NCBI RefSeq assembly: GCF_000312045.1 | Contig: NZ_HE978634.1 | Span: 1,854,098 to 1,918,097, forward strand | Reading direction: 5' to 3' | Source of the DNA: Noviherbaspirillum massiliense JC206 | GTDB taxonomy: Bacteria; Pseudomonadota; Gammaproteobacteria; Burkholderiales; Burkholderiaceae_D | Length of the DNA stretch: 64,000 bases | Shown: positions 1 to 10,540 of the stretch, in pieces | Position numbering within the stretch: position 1 is the stretch's first letter | Layout: every line of letters begins with the position of its first letter | The notes under the pieces: model-generated | Told to the model about the DNA's origin: nothing | What the model saw: the letters and a program-made list of their open reading frames with translations, nothing else | The model's database searches: none | Translations under genes and position numbers: made by a program

Positions 1-100
1 AGCAATCGCCTTTTCAGCCTTCCGATCCGAACGGCGCCCGCCGCAAGGGACAGGGAAGATACACAATCAAAAATCGTCTGTAAAGAGATCAAGGATAACC

Positions 101-679
101 ATGCAACATTCCCGCCGCCGCTTTATCAATCTTCTAGCAGCCATTACCCTAGCAGGCGCCGCAGTAACGTCAGCTGCTGCGGATAATCCGCGCGTCTTGA
201 TGAAAACCAGCATGGGTGACATCGTTCTGGAACTGTACCCGGAAAAGGCACCCAAGACCGTGGACAACTTTTTGCAGTACGTAAAAAGTGGTCATTACAA
301 CGGCACGATCTTCCACCGGGTGATCGACGGTTTCATGATCCAGGGTGGGGGCTTCGACAAGGACATGAAGCAGAAGCCGACCATGGCGCCGATCGAGAAT
401 GAGGCAAAGAACGGCCTCAAGAACGACAAGTACGCGGTCGCGATGGCCCGCACTTCCGCCCCCCACTCCGCTTCCGCGCAGTTTTTCATCAACGTAAAGA
501 ACAACAGTTTCCTAGACTACCCGGGCCAGGACGGCTGGGGCTATGCCGTGTTCGGGAAGGTCATCAAGGGAACGGATGTCGTCGACAGAATCAAGACGGT
601 CGAGACGTCGAATCAGGGAATGCACCAGAACGTTCCGGTCAAGCCGGTCGTCATTGAATCTGCAAGCGTATTGAAATAA
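101..679 (+). CDS. ppiA: Exported peptidyl-prolyl cis-trans isomerase (cyclophilin)
   Basis: This 192-residue cyclophilin should catalyse proline cis-trans isomerisation outside the cytoplasm. Residues 1-27 form a signal peptide. The segment SRRRFI at residues 4-9 resembles a twin-arginine motif, it is followed by a hydrophobic stretch, and cleavage is likely after the Ala-Ala-Ala at 25-27. The catalytic signature FHR lies at 71-73 within a block ending IDGFMIQGG, and the QFF motif is in the conserved ASAQFFIN segment. The start is supported by AAGGA about 6 bases upstream. The next gene is a close paralogue lacking the signal peptide, so the pair looks like a duplication that split into periplasmic and cytosolic forms. 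Whether export is by Tat or Sec cannot be decided from sequence. Confidence 0.93.
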   Translation: MQHSRRRFINLLAAITLAGAAVTSAAADNPRVLMKTSMGDIVLELYPEKAPKTVDNFLQYVKSGHYNGTIFHRVIDGFMIQGGGFDKDMKQKPTMAPIENEAKNGLKNDKYAVAMARTSAPHSASAQFFINVKNNSFLDYPGQDGWGYAVFGKVIKGTDVVDRIKTVETSNQGMHQNVPVKPVVIESASVLK

Positions 680-709
680 CCCATCGTCAACCAATCGACA
701 GGAACTCCC

Positions 710-1198
710 ATGGCCGTCCTCCTCACTACCAATCTAGGCAACATCAAGCTCGAACTCGATGCCGACAAGGCACCCAAAACCGTGGAAAATTTCCTTTCCT
801 ACGTTCGCTCCGGCCATTACAACGGCACCATCTTTCACCGCGTCATTGACGGCTTCATGATCCAGGGCGGCGGCTTCGAACCCGGCATGAAACAGAAGCC
901 GACCAATGACCCGATCGAGAATGAAGCGAAGAACGGCTTGAAGAACGAGCCATACACCATTGCGATGGCTCGTACTTCCGCACCGCACTCCGCATCTGCG
1001 CAATTCTTCATCAACGTGAAGAACAACAGCTTCCTCGATTATCCGGGCCAGGATGGCTGGGGATACTGCGTGTTTGGCAAGGTAGTGGAAGGCACGGACG
1101 TAGTCGACAAGATCAAGTCCGTCAAGACGACCCGTACCGGGATGCATGCCGATGTTCCGGTCGAGAACGTGGTCATTGAGAAGGCCGAAGTGGTCTGA
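710..1198 (+). CDS. ppiB: Cytosolic peptidyl-prolyl cis-trans isomerase B
   Basis: This 162-residue cyclophilin has no signal peptide and so should act in the cytoplasm. FHR is at residues 42-44, followed by [11 protein letters not shown] and the QFF motif in ASAQFFIN. It is very similar to the upstream exported copy through most of its length; the stretch around [13 protein letters not shown] is identical in both. The start has AGGAA about 8 bases upstream. It begins 30 bases after ppiA, and lpxH begins about 26 bases after its stop, so the three are probably co-transcribed. Confidence 0.95.
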   Translation: MAVLLTTNLGNIKLELDADKAPKTVENFLSYVRSGHYNGTIFHRVIDGFMIQGGGFEPGMKQKPTNDPIENEAKNGLKNEPYTIAMARTSAPHSASAQFFINVKNNSFLDYPGQDGWGYCVFGKVVEGTDVVDKIKSVKTTRTGMHADVPVENVVIEKAEVV

Positions 1199-1224
1199 TC
1201 CATTTGCCTGCACAATCTTCCCTC

Positions 1225-2034
1225 ATGCTCGATTCAAGCACCACGTCTGGCAGTTCGGCGAACAGAAAAGCGCAACCGGAAACCGTTGCGCTTTTCATTT
1301 CTGACCTGCATCTGCACCCCTCCCTGCCGCGCACTACGCAGGCCTTCATGGATTTCCTGGCCAGGCACGCGATCAAGGCAAGGCAGTTGTACCTGCTGGG
1401 TGACATGTTCGAGTACTGGGCCGGCGACGATGACATTGCCGCGCCGTACAACACGCAAATCGTCGATGCCATCCGCGATGTCGCTAATGCCGGAACTCAG
1501 ATTTTCTGGGTCGGCGGGAATCGCGACTTCCTGGTTGGCGAACGCTTTGCGCAGGCGGCCGCCGTCACGCTCCTGCCCGATCCGTTCATTGCACCGATTG
1601 CAGGTCAGCGCATCATCCTGACCCATGGCGATGCGCAATGCACCGACGATCACGACTATATGGTCTTCCGCGCACAGGTACGCAACCCGGCGTGGCAGCA
1701 GGAATTTCTTTCAAGGCCGCTTGAACAGCGCAAAGCCATCATCGAAGGTCTGCGGCATGGCAGCCGCGAAGCTCAGCGTGCCAAGTCTTACGAGATCATG
1801 GACGTGAACGCGGGTGCTATCGACGCCTTGTTCGACGAGTACGGCAGCACCATCCTGATACACGGCCATACTCACCGTCCCGCCGTGCATCAGCACCAAC
1901 TCCACGGTGTCACATACACGCGCCATGTTCTGCCCGACTGGGATTGCGATACTGAGTCGCCGCGCGGCGGCTGGATCGCGATCGATGCCGACGGGACAAT
2001 CAGGCGCTTTTCCCTGGACGAATTGGATAAATAA
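1225..2034 (+). CDS. lpxH: UDP-2,3-diacylglucosamine diphosphatase LpxH
   Basis: LpxH hydrolyses UDP-2,3-diacylglucosamine to lipid X and UMP, the fourth step of lipid A synthesis, at the inner face of the membrane. The 269-residue protein shows all the calcineurin-type metal motifs: DLH at 27-29, GD at 59-60 followed by FEYW, GGNRD near 97-101, THGD in the middle, and GHTH near the C-terminus. The ATG at 1225 is preferred. An in-frame TTG at 1204 would add seven residues, and neither has a strong ribosome binding site. The position after ppiB is a common arrangement in betaproteobacteria. Confidence 0.95.
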   Translation: MLDSSTTSGSSANRKAQPETVALFISDLHLHPSLPRTTQAFMDFLARHAIKARQLYLLGDMFEYWAGDDDIAAPYNTQIVDAIRDVANAGTQIFWVGGNRDFLVGERFAQAAAVTLLPDPFIAPIAGQRIILTHGDAQCTDDHDYMVFRAQVRNPAWQQEFLSRPLEQRKAIIEGLRHGSREAQRAKSYEIMDVNAGAIDALFDEYGSTILIHGHTHRPAVHQHQLHGVTYTRHVLPDWDCDTESPRGGWIAIDADGTIRRFSLDELDK

Positions 2035-2067
2035 AGCAGGCGGGAAAGGGGCCAGGTTACGCCAGGC

Positions 2068-2769
2068 TCATTCGAACTGCTTCTTGAAATTTTCGAGTTG
2101 CTCGCTCAGGCCCTGCACGACCTGGCGCAGCTCGGCCACTTCCTGTTCGAGCTCTGCCAGACGATCGCTCCTTCTGGCCGTTCCCGCCGAAGAAGCGTTG
2201 ATTGCCTCTCCCTCGGCGTCTGCCTGGCTCGAACCGGAAAGCAGGTGGACATAACGCGATTCCTTCGTACCGGGAGTCCGCGCAAGACGCGCCACCAGCG
2301 GCGGAAACTTGTCGATCAAAAACTGTAGCCCGGTTTCCACTTCAGCCACTGATGCAAAATCATGCAAGCGGCCGCTGCGCGCCCGGATTTCCCCGGCAGT
2401 CTGGGCACCGCGCAGCATCAGCAAGCTCAGGATGGCGAGCTTGTCCTGTTCGAGGAGCCAGACGATGCGCATCCGGTGCTCGTACTTGGCCACGCGCGCA
2501 TTCGCCTGGCGCACTTCGGCCACCAGTTTTCTCCGGATCAACCGCTGCAGCACTTCCATCACCGTCTCTTCCGACAGTGACATCACCGGTTCGCGGCTCG
2601 ATAACTGATTGCAGCCATTCGTCAGCGCATTCAGTGACAGCGGATAGCTGTCCGGCGTCAATGCCTCCTTTTCCGCCAACACGCCCAGCACCCTGACCTC
2701 GTTCGGATCAAGCAGCAATTGATCGCTGCCGGCTTCGCCCGCAGCCTGATTCATGTCGGAATCGCTCAT
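2068..2769 (-). CDS. yceH: YceH family protein (DUF480), two winged-helix domains
   Basis: A 233-residue member of the YceH/DUF480 family, whose molecular role is not established. The N-terminal part (about residues 20-105) carries the family signature around RVLGVLAEKEALTPDSYPLS and NQLSSREPV. A second winged-helix-like part follows with LLMLRGAQTAGEIRAR. The last 35 residues form a probable coiled coil of heptad-like Leu, Glu and Gln. It faces lpxH tail to tail, with 33 bases between the stops. Ten bases separate it from cysE upstream on the same strand, so they may share a transcript. Confidence 0.85.
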   Translation of the reverse strand: MSDSDMNQAAGEAGSDQLLLDPNEVRVLGVLAEKEALTPDSYPLSLNALTNGCNQLSSREPVMSLSEETVMEVLQRLIRRKLVAEVRQANARVAKYEHRMRIVWLLEQDKLAILSLLMLRGAQTAGEIRARSGRLHDFASVAEVETGLQFLIDKFPPLVARLARTPGTKESRYVHLLSGSSQADAEGEAINASSAGTARRSDRLAELEQEVAELRQVVQGLSEQLENFKKQFE

Positions 2770-2779
2770 CGCACTAGTT

Positions 2780-3529
2780 CTATTCCACCAGCCTGTTCAA
2801 CTGCTCCGGATCGAACTTGTCCAGTTGGGGAAGCACATCGCAGGTAATTCCTGCCGCCTTCAATGCAGCAATGATTTTCTGCAGCTGGTGCTCCTGCGTG
2901 GCGGCCTGGTCGATCAGGCCTCGCAAGGCGGACGACAGTGGATCGTCGCCGTTCGGTGTTACGCCATAGGCGGCAAACATGCGAGCGGTCGCTTCCTCCC
3001 GCGCCTTGTTCGCATCCTTCTGCACAATGTGGGCAGGATTGCCGACCGCGGTCGCGCCCGCTGGCACTTCCTTCACGACGACTGCGTTGGAACCGACTTT
3101 CGCCCCTTCTCCGACGGTAAAACCACCCAGCACCTTTGCGCCCGCACCCACAATAACGCCGCGCTCCAATGTCGGATGGCGCTTCGTGCCCTTGCTGAGG
3201 GATGTGCCGCCGAGCGTGACACCCTGATAAATCGTGCAGTCATCACCCACCTCGGCTGTTTCGCCGATAACGACACCAAAGCCGTGATCGATGAACACTC
3301 GCCGTCCAATCTTTGCGCCAGGGTGAATTTCGATGCCGGTCAGACCGCGCGCAACATGCGAAATGAAGCGGCCAAGCCATTTCCATCCATTTTGCCAGCA
3401 CGAGTGCGCCCAGCGGTGCATCACGATCGCATGCAGGCCCGGATAACAGGTCAGCACCTCCCATGCCGTGCGAGCGGCAGGGTCACGCTCAATGATGCTG
3501 GCAATGTCTTCACGAAGGCGGCTGAACAT
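2780..3529 (-). CDS. cysE: Serine O-acetyltransferase
   Basis: CysE makes O-acetylserine from serine and acetyl-CoA, the first committed step of cysteine synthesis. The 249-residue protein begins directly with the short helical domain (ERDPAA at 14-19), as in the short EpsC-type enzymes, then runs into a left-handed beta-helix of hexapeptide repeats from about residue 63. The active-site DHG is at 81-83, followed by [12 protein letters not shown] and the GVTLGGT loop. The C-terminal 60 residues are more variable and hydrophilic. No cysteine synthase gene is adjacent. Confidence 0.93.
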   Translation of the reverse strand: MFSRLREDIASIIERDPAARTAWEVLTCYPGLHAIVMHRWAHSCWQNGWKWLGRFISHVARGLTGIEIHPGAKIGRRVFIDHGFGVVIGETAEVGDDCTIYQGVTLGGTSLSKGTKRHPTLERGVIVGAGAKVLGGFTVGEGAKVGSNAVVVKEVPAGATAVGNPAHIVQKDANKAREEATARMFAAYGVTPNGDDPLSSALRGLIDQAATQEHQLQKIIAALKAAGITCDVLPQLDKFDPEQLNRLVE

Positions 3530-3654
3530 AAGGGATTCGACTGTTTACTGGGTGTGTAATGTTACTGCGTTGCACGAAGATTTGCTGGTGACAGCCGCCG
3601 CTTCGACGCCGGTAAGGCCATCTTCTGCGGCAGGCTGGGGATGGAAGAGCGCGC

Positions 3655-4395
3655 TCAGGACTTGGCGATACGCTGGCGGCGCGCCTCGAAAAGACAGACG
3701 CCGGATGCGACGGAAACATTCAGGCTTTCAACAGCACCAAACATCGGGATGCTGACGAGGAAGTCGCAGTTCTCGCGCGTGAGCCGGCGCATGCCCTCGC
3801 CTTCGGAACCCATGACGAGTGCAACCGGCCCGGAAAAATCCGCCTCGTACAGGCTTTTCTCGGCTTCGCCGGTCGTGCCGATCAACCAAATGTCCCGCTC
3901 CTTCAATTCCCTCAGCGCGCGTGCAAGATTGGTGACGGTAATGTAGGGAACGGTCTCAGCCGCTCCGCTTGCCACCTTTGCCGCGGTCGCATTCAGGCCC
4001 ACCGCGCGATCCTTCGGCGCAATCACTGCATGGGCACCGGCGGCATCGGCGACCCGCAGGCATGCGCCGAGGTTATGCGGGTCGGTGACGCCATCCAGTA
4101 CCAACAACAAGGGAGGCCCTTCGACCGCATCCAGCAATTCGTCCAGGTTGCGCGCCAGGGAAAGATCGCCCGCCTTTGCGACTACCCCTTGATGCCGCCG
4201 CGTTCCCACCATGCCGTCGAGGCGCTGGTCATCGGCATGAATGACGCGAACTTTGGCCGCTTCGGCCGCGCGCAGCAATTCCTGCATGCGTCGGTCATGG
4301 CGAGTCGCATCGATGTAAATCTCTTCGATCGATGAAGCATCATGGCGGATGCGCGCGGTTACGGCATGAAAGCCGAAAATCATTTTGCTTTTCAT
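3655..4395 (-). CDS. rlmB: 23S rRNA (guanosine-2'-O)-methyltransferase RlmB
   Basis: RlmB methylates the ribose of G2251 in 23S rRNA. The 246-residue protein has the family's N-terminal RNA-binding domain (about 1-75) and a C-terminal SPOUT domain. Its three motifs are visible: NLGACLR with the key Asn, GSEGEGMR, and the knot motif around [15 protein letters not shown]. Its start lies 2 bases after the rnr stop on the same strand, so it is translationally close to RNase R. This rnr-rlmB pairing is widespread in proteobacteria and supports both calls. Confidence 0.95.
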   Translation of the reverse strand: MKSKMIFGFHAVTARIRHDASSIEEIYIDATRHDRRMQELLRAAEAAKVRVIHADDQRLDGMVGTRRHQGVVAKAGDLSLARNLDELLDAVEGPPLLLVLDGVTDPHNLGACLRVADAAGAHAVIAPKDRAVGLNATAAKVASGAAETVPYITVTNLARALRELKERDIWLIGTTGEAEKSLYEADFSGPVALVMGSEGEGMRRLTRENCDFLVSIPMFGAVESLNVSVASGVCLFEARRQRIAKS

Positions 4396-4397
4396 GG

Positions 4398-6821
4398 TTA
4401 CCGTCTTTTCTTGCCAGGCTTCGATTGTGCTTTCGCAGTGCGCTTTCTATCCGTGTTCGCAGAGCCCGCTTTCGTACGCTTCGCCGCTCCTGACTTCCCG
4501 GAATTGGCAGCCTTCTTTGCAGCTTTCGGCTTGCTTTTCTTTTCGGTGGCCTGTTCCGCGCGCCGCGCTTCGTTTTTCAGCTGGGTCTTGATGCCCGGCT
4601 CGGATACCAGGCGCAAATCGATCTTTCGCGCATCGAGGTCTACCCGGCTGACCTGCACAGTTACCCGGTCGGTCAACTGGTAGCGAATGCCGGTGCGTTC
4701 GCCGCGCAATTCATGCCGCGCCTCGTCATATTGAAAGTAATCCGCGCCCAACTCCGTGACATGCACCAGACCTTCAATGTAGAGGGAATCGAGCTGCACG
4801 AAAATGCCGAACGAGGTGACTCCGGAAATGGTGCCAGTGAATTCCTCGCCCAGCTTGTCGCGGATGAAATAGCATTTCAGCCAGGCTTCGACGTCCCGTG
4901 AAGCTTCGTCCGCCCGCCTTTCATTGGCGGAGCAATGCACGCCCAGCGCTTCCCAGATCGCGAGATCGCCTTCCGACTTCTTCTTGCCTGCAGCCTTGTC
5001 CTGCGCCTGCATCTTGCGCGCCGCGGGTGACAGCATCGTGTTCAGCACGCTGGTATCGATGCCTTTGGGCTCGTACCGCTTGCCTTGCAGGACCGCCTTG
5101 ATGGCGCGATGGGTAAGCAAATCAGGATAGCGGCGGATCGGGCTGGTGAAGTGGGCATAGGCCTCGTATGCCAGTCCGAAATGGCCGATGTTGTCCGGAC
5201 TGTACACCGCCTGCTGCATGGAACGCAGCAGCATCGTCTGCAGCAGTGTCGCGTCGGGGCGATCCTTGATCTTGGTCATCAGCTCCGCATAATCCGACGC
5301 AGCCGGGTTGTCGCCGCCGGCCAGGTGCAAGCCCACCTGCTTCAGGAAAGTCCGAACCTGATTCAGCTTCTCCTTGGTTGGACCGGCATGAACGCGGTAG
5401 GTGGTCGGGTGCTTGTGACGCTCGAGCAAATCGGCAGCACAAACGTTTGCCGCCAGCATGCATTCCTCGATCAGGCGGTGCGCATCATTGCGGGTGCGCG
5501 GCAGAATCTGTTCGATCTTTCCCGCCGCATTGCAGACGATGTAGGTTTCCGTCGTCTCGAAATCAATGGCGCCGCGCTTGTGCCGCGCCGTCAGCAGCGC
5601 CTGGAACACGTTGTAGAGATTCTGCAGGTGCGGCACCAGTTCCTGGCGCCGCGCCGCCTCGATTCCCTTGGTGTTGGCAAGGATGGCCGCCACCTCGGTA
5701 TAAGTCAGGCGTGCTGCCGAGTGAATCACGGCCGGATAGAACTGGTAAGCCTTGATGTCGCCTTTTCCGGTAATGACCGCGTCGCACACCAGCGTCAGGC
5801 GGTCGACATCCGGATTCAGGGAGCATAATCCGTTCGACAGCTTCTCCGGCAACATCGGAATGACCCTGCGCGGGAAGTAGACGGAAGTGCTGCGCTCCAG
5901 CGCGTCGGTATCGAGTGCGTCGCCCGGCTTCACATAATGGCTCACATCCGCAATCGCAACGATCAGGCGGAAGGCATTGCTGCGCCCGATCTTCACCGGT
6001 TCGCAGTAGACGGCATCGTCGAAATCCCGCGCATCTTCGCCATCGATGGTTACCATCGGAATGTCGCGCAAATCGACGCGGTCGGCCAGGTCTGCCTGGC
6101 GCACCTCGTTCGGCAACTTCGCCGCAAGCTTCTTGGCCGCCTCGGAAAATTCATGCGGCACGCCATATTTGCGCACGGCGATTTCGATTTCCATCCCCGG
6201 GTCATCGATATCACCCAGCACCTCGACGATCTTTCCTACGGGCTGGGTATAGCGCGATGGCTGCTCGGTCAGTTCGACGCTAACTACCTGACCGGTTTTC
6301 GCCTTCCCCGGCGAACCGGCGAGCAGGATGTCCTGACCGATGCGCTTGTCTTCCGGGGCGACAATCCAGACGCCATTTTCATTCAACAGGCGTCCGATCA
6401 CCCGCGTATTCGCACGCTCCACGACTTCGACGATCGTACCCTCCGCCCGCCCTCGCCTGTCCGTGCCGGAAATGCGCACCTTCACCCGATCGCCATGCAG
6501 AACCTTTTGCATTTCCTTCTCGGGGAGAAAGATATCCTCAGTACTGTCGTCCGGGATGAGAAAGCCATAGCCTTCCCGATGGCCGCTTACCCGTCCTTCG
6601 ATAAAGTTCGAGTGGTGGGCTAACTGGTAGTGACCATTGCGATTCGGCTTGATCTGGCCATCACGTTCCATCGCATTCAAGCGGCGCATCAGGCCGTCCA
6701 GTTCGTTTTGCTTCACGCCGAGAGCCGCGGCAAGGGAATCCAGGTCCTGCGGTTCCGTCGCGGTACGTAAGATGCCGAGAATCTCCTCTCGGCTGGGAAT
6801 ACTGTATTGATATGCGCTCAA
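4398..6821 (-). CDS. rnr: Ribonuclease R
   Basis: A processive 3'-5' exoribonuclease that degrades structured RNA. Domains in order are an N-terminal helix-turn-helix, two cold-shock domains (containing [15 protein letters not shown]), the RNB catalytic domain with the acidic cluster [10 protein letters not shown], an S1 domain ([15 protein letters not shown]), and a Lys/Ala-rich basic tail of about 65 residues. I place the start at the TTG at 6821, giving [15 protein letters not shown], which fits the usual family N-terminus and has GAAG upstream. Another TTG at 6854 would add 11 residues. There is no ATG near the start. Confidence 0.93.
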   Translation of the reverse strand: MSAYQYSIPSREEILGILRTATEPQDLDSLAAALGVKQNELDGLMRRLNAMERDGQIKPNRNGHYQLAHHSNFIEGRVSGHREGYGFLIPDDSTEDIFLPEKEMQKVLHGDRVKVRISGTDRRGRAEGTIVEVVERANTRVIGRLLNENGVWIVAPEDKRIGQDILLAGSPGKAKTGQVVSVELTEQPSRYTQPVGKIVEVLGDIDDPGMEIEIAVRKYGVPHEFSEAAKKLAAKLPNEVRQADLADRVDLRDIPMVTIDGEDARDFDDAVYCEPVKIGRSNAFRLIVAIADVSHYVKPGDALDTDALERSTSVYFPRRVIPMLPEKLSNGLCSLNPDVDRLTLVCDAVITGKGDIKAYQFYPAVIHSAARLTYTEVAAILANTKGIEAARRQELVPHLQNLYNVFQALLTARHKRGAIDFETTETYIVCNAAGKIEQILPRTRNDAHRLIEECMLAANVCAADLLERHKHPTTYRVHAGPTKEKLNQVRTFLKQVGLHLAGGDNPAASDYAELMTKIKDRPDATLLQTMLLRSMQQAVYSPDNIGHFGLAYEAYAHFTSPIRRYPDLLTHRAIKAVLQGKRYEPKGIDTSVLNTMLSPAARKMQAQDKAAGKKKSEGDLAIWEALGVHCSANERRADEASRDVEAWLKCYFIRDKLGEEFTGTISGVTSFGIFVQLDSLYIEGLVHVTELGADYFQYDEARHELRGERTGIRYQLTDRVTVQVSRVDLDARKIDLRLVSEPGIKTQLKNEARRAEQATEKKSKPKAAKKAANSGKSGAAKRTKAGSANTDRKRTAKAQSKPGKKRR

Positions 6822-6910
6822 AAGAATACTTCGATTATTTTTTTGTTGGTTCAAAAGCTAGTGTAACGGAGTACCGTAATATTTACCTAACATCTGGTTT
6901 TAGAGACAGT

Positions 6911-6932
6911 GCAATTGAAAGCGTTCAATTGC
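6911..6932. promoter_or_regulatory. Perfect 9-bp inverted repeat between rnr and tRNA-Leu
   Basis: GCAATTGAA and TTCAATTGC flank the 4-base centre AGCG. The repeat sits about 90 bases upstream of the rnr start and 10 bases upstream of the -35 of the tRNA-Leu promoter. It could be a protein-binding operator or a small hairpin. No T-tract follows, so it is not a terminator. The binding factor is unknown. Confidence 0.45.
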
Positions 6933-6941
6933 ACGAATGAA

Positions 6942-6969
6942 TTGACTTGGCCGTTTTTTCGGTTATAAT
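6942..6969 (+). promoter_or_regulatory. Sigma-70 promoter of tRNA-Leu
   Basis: A -35 TTGACT (6942-6947) and a perfect -10 TATAAT (6964-6969) are separated by 16 bases, ending 16 bases before the tRNA. The spacer contains a T-run. Confidence 0.8.
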
Positions 6970-6985
6970 CTCTTTCTTCTGAGAT

Positions 6986-7072
6986 GCCCAGATGGCGGAA
7001 TTGGTAGACGCACTAGGTTCAGGTCCTAGCGGTGGCAACACTGTGGAGGTTCGAGTCCTCTTCTGGGCACCA
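6986..7072 (+). tRNA. tRNA-Leu (anticodon CAG)
   Basis: An 87-base class II tRNA. The acceptor stem GCCCAGA (6986-6992) pairs with TCTGGGC (7062-7068), followed by discriminator A and an encoded CCA (7070-7072). The anticodon stem CTAGG/CCTAG encloses the loop TTCAGGT, giving anticodon CAG, which reads CUG. A long variable arm follows and the T loop TTCGAGT is present. It has its own promoter and terminator. Confidence 0.97.
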
Positions 7073-7080
7073 AGTTTATG

Positions 7081-7114
7081 AAATAAAGGCTCGCTTTGCG
7101 AGCCTTTATTTTTT
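7081..7114 (+). terminator. Rho-independent terminator of tRNA-Leu
   Basis: A 14-bp stem (AAATAAAGGCTCGC with GCGAGCCTTTATTT) around a TTT loop, ending in a T-run, starts 8 bases after the tRNA. Confidence 0.9.
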
Positions 7115-7219
7115 CGGCTCAGAAAGCAGTTGGTTTCACCGTTGACTTAGATTCAAAAGGCACGCTTGCAAGTCCAAGCCGTGCACTCCATGAAACTGGG
7201 ACTGCTTCCTCAAATATCT

Positions 7220-7255
7220 AAAAAGCCCGTCGATTCCTCGGCGGGCTTTTTTTTT
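7220..7255. terminator. Terminator downstream of the phosphoribosyltransferase gene
   Basis: A 10-bp stem (AGCCCGTCGA with TCGGCGGGCT, one G-T pair) with loop TTCC is flanked by five A on the left and nine T on the right. It can work in both directions. On the minus strand it would end the long ndk-to-hpt run. Confidence 0.8.
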
Positions 7256-7286
7256 GCGCTCCGGTTTCACTAATTGAAGTGGTGAA

Positions 7287-7823
7287 TCAGTCCGCTTTTC
7301 CTTTCTTGATCCAGGCAGCAAGCTGGTTCGGACGCAGACTGTCATATTCCTCGAACGGCTGATGGATCCAGGGATTGGTCGGAAGATATTGCAAGTAATA
7401 ATCCGGACGCAGCGCCGAACAAGCCTTGCACCAGATGACGGCAGATCTGACCTCGGTCACGGCCGGGAAATTCTCTTTCAGATGATGCTGAACCTTTTCC
7501 AGAGTGACTCCGGAATCAACCAGGTCGTCTAGCAGAAGCACCTTTCCGGAAAGCCCTCCCGAAGTCGTGGTGATGTACTTCGAGATATTCAGCTCTCCCT
7601 GCTGAGTGCCCGCCTCCTCCCGATAAGAACTCGTGGACAAAATCGCCAGCGGAACGTCGAAGATCCGCGAAAATATGTCTCCCGGCCGCAGCCCGCCGCG
7701 AGCCAGACACAGCACTTGGTCGAATTTCCAGCCCGACTCATGTACCAGCGCCGCCAGTCCTTCGATGGCACGATAGTACTCGTCCCAAGATACCCACAGG
7801 TGTTTGTCGTTCGACACGTTCAT
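7287..7823 (-). CDS. Purine-type phosphoribosyltransferase
   Basis: A 178-residue type I phosphoribosyltransferase. The PRPP-binding loop is LLLDDLVDSGVT at 96-107, with an early LARGGLRPGD motif at 40-49 as in xanthine, guanine and hypoxanthine salvage enzymes. The last third has NPWIHQPFEEYD, typical of the xanthine-guanine group. The exact base preference cannot be read from sequence. It lies 23 bases after purA on the same strand, so salvage and de novo AMP synthesis are coupled here, and it is the last gene before a strong terminator. Confidence 0.85.
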   Translation of the reverse strand: MNVSNDKHLWVSWDEYYRAIEGLAALVHESGWKFDQVLCLARGGLRPGDIFSRIFDVPLAILSTSSYREEAGTQQGELNISKYITTTSGGLSGKVLLLDDLVDSGVTLEKVQHHLKENFPAVTEVRSAVIWCKACSALRPDYYLQYLPTNPWIHQPFEEYDSLRPNQLAAWIKKGKAD

Positions 7824-7846
7824 GATCTCTGTTTTCCTGGCGATTC

Positions 7847-9163
<1,317 letters not shown>

Positions 9164-10315
9164 TTAATCCAAGTTTTTTAGAATCCAGTTTCCATTCTCG
9201 AAAGCGAGAGTGCGGTCACAATCGAATTCGTCCTGATCGTTTTCGTGGCCGGGCAGGCTTTGGATCACTATTTCACCGCCCCCCCGCAATTCAGCGATTT
9301 TCGCACGCAAATCAGCATCGGTTCCCCATGGCGCCAGGATGGCACGCTTGCGTCCCCCTCCCTGAACCAGGCGCGCCAATTCGCGCAGGTCCATGGAAAA
9401 TCCTGTTGCCGGTCGCGCACGGCCGAATGCTTCGCCTACGTGGTCATACCGGCCGCCGCGCGCTACTGCGTTTGGGAGACCTGGCACATAGGCAGCAAAC
9501 ATCGCGCCGCTATGGTAATGATATCCCCGCAAATCAGCCAGATCGATCGTCACGTCCGCCGGGCCGGCAAAACTTGCCAATGCCTGCAATTCATCGAGCG
9601 CCTGTGCGACGCCCGGCAGTTGCGGAAGGATGCTGCGCGCACGGTCAATCGTCTCGACATCCCCGTACAGGGTGGGAAGCGCCATGAGGGCTGCCCGGGT
9701 GGCAGGTTCGAAATTCGAAGTGATGGCCCGCAGGCCCGGAATATCCTTGGCCTCGAGCAAGGAAAACAATTCATCTTCCCGCTTGCCTGCATTCTGGTCC
9801 CGGGCAAGGATGGCGCGCAAAACACCGACATGGCACAAGTCCAGGCGCACCTGTGAAATCCCGGCCAGGGCCAGCGAGGCCATCGCCAGCTCTTGAATCT
9901 CGGCGTCGGCCTCGAGCCCGGCATGTCCATAGATCTCGGCACCGATCTGCAACGGTTCGCGTGTCGTATGGAAGCCGGACGGACGGGTATGCAACACGCT
10001 GCCGGCATAGCAAAGCCTGGTGACGGAATTGCGGTTGAGCAAATGCGCATCGATGCGGGCCACTTGCGTCGTCATGTCCGCGCGCAGCGCCATCGTTCGC
10101 CCCGACAACTGGTCGATCAGGGTGAACATCCGCAAATCCATGTCTTGTCCCGCTCCGGTCAGCAAGGACTCGCGGTATTCGAGCAGCGGAGGCATGACAA
10201 GCTCGTACCCGTACAGGCGGAAATTATCCAGCAAGGCACGGCGCAACTCTTCGATCTTGCGCGCCTCGGACGGCAGGACATCGGCGATATTTTCAGGAAG
10301 GAGCCAATTCGGCAT
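9164..10315 (-). CDS. hisZ: ATP phosphoribosyltransferase regulatory subunit HisZ
   Basis: HisZ is a histidyl-tRNA-synthetase-like protein that forms a complex with the short form of HisG, the first enzyme of histidine synthesis, and confers feedback control. The 383-residue sequence begins [13 protein letters not shown] and carries class II synthetase-like motifs ([12 protein letters not shown], then [21 protein letters not shown]). It lacks the anticodon-binding domain of true HisS, which is encoded separately in this window. No hisG is nearby. Confidence 0.94.
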   Translation of the reverse strand: MPNWLLPENIADVLPSEARKIEELRRALLDNFRLYGYELVMPPLLEYRESLLTGAGQDMDLRMFTLIDQLSGRTMALRADMTTQVARIDAHLLNRNSVTRLCYAGSVLHTRPSGFHTTREPLQIGAEIYGHAGLEADAEIQELAMASLALAGISQVRLDLCHVGVLRAILARDQNAGKREDELFSLLEAKDIPGLRAITSNFEPATRAALMALPTLYGDVETIDRARSILPQLPGVAQALDELQALASFAGPADVTIDLADLRGYHYHSGAMFAAYVPGLPNAVARGGRYDHVGEAFGRARPATGFSMDLRELARLVQGGGRKRAILAPWGTDADLRAKIAELRGGGEIVIQSLPGHENDQDEFDCDRTLAFENGNWILKNLD

Positions 10316-10333
10316 GACTAGAAAGGCGATACT

Positions 10334-10528
10334 TCAGGACAGAAGGTGAACCAGGGCCAGGATTGCCGCTCCAGAGAGCAATGTTGCCAACCCCACGAAA
10401 CGGATTTGTCCGTCGGACAAGCGGAGAAGGCGGCTAAAAGTCTCCCGCCATTGCCTGGGAAAGAAAAAAGGAACAGCCCCTTCCAGCAGCAGCATTAGTC
10501 CGAGCGCGACTATCCAGGAGCCATTCAC
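10334..10528 (-). CDS. DUF2065 small membrane protein
   Basis: A 64-residue protein with two predicted membrane helices (about 5-22 and 44-62) joined by a short basic loop with FPRQWRETF, matching the YjeT/DUF2065 family. Function is unknown. It sits 12 bases after hflC and 18 bases before hisZ, its usual position in this conserved cluster. Confidence 0.85.
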   Translation of the reverse strand: MNGSWIVALGLMLLLEGAVPFFFPRQWRETFSRLLRLSDGQIRFVGLATLLSGAAILALVHLLS

Positions 10529-10540
10529 GGTATGGACAGG

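Noticed and set aside
1-100. Possible end of an upstream gene at the left edge
   Set aside because: No open frame ending in this stretch could be supported. It is treated as the leader of ppiA.
7115-7219. Possible small RNA between the tRNA-Leu terminator and the next terminator
   Set aside because: A TTGACT is present at 7142, but no -10 lies at a suitable distance, so there is no support for a promoter.
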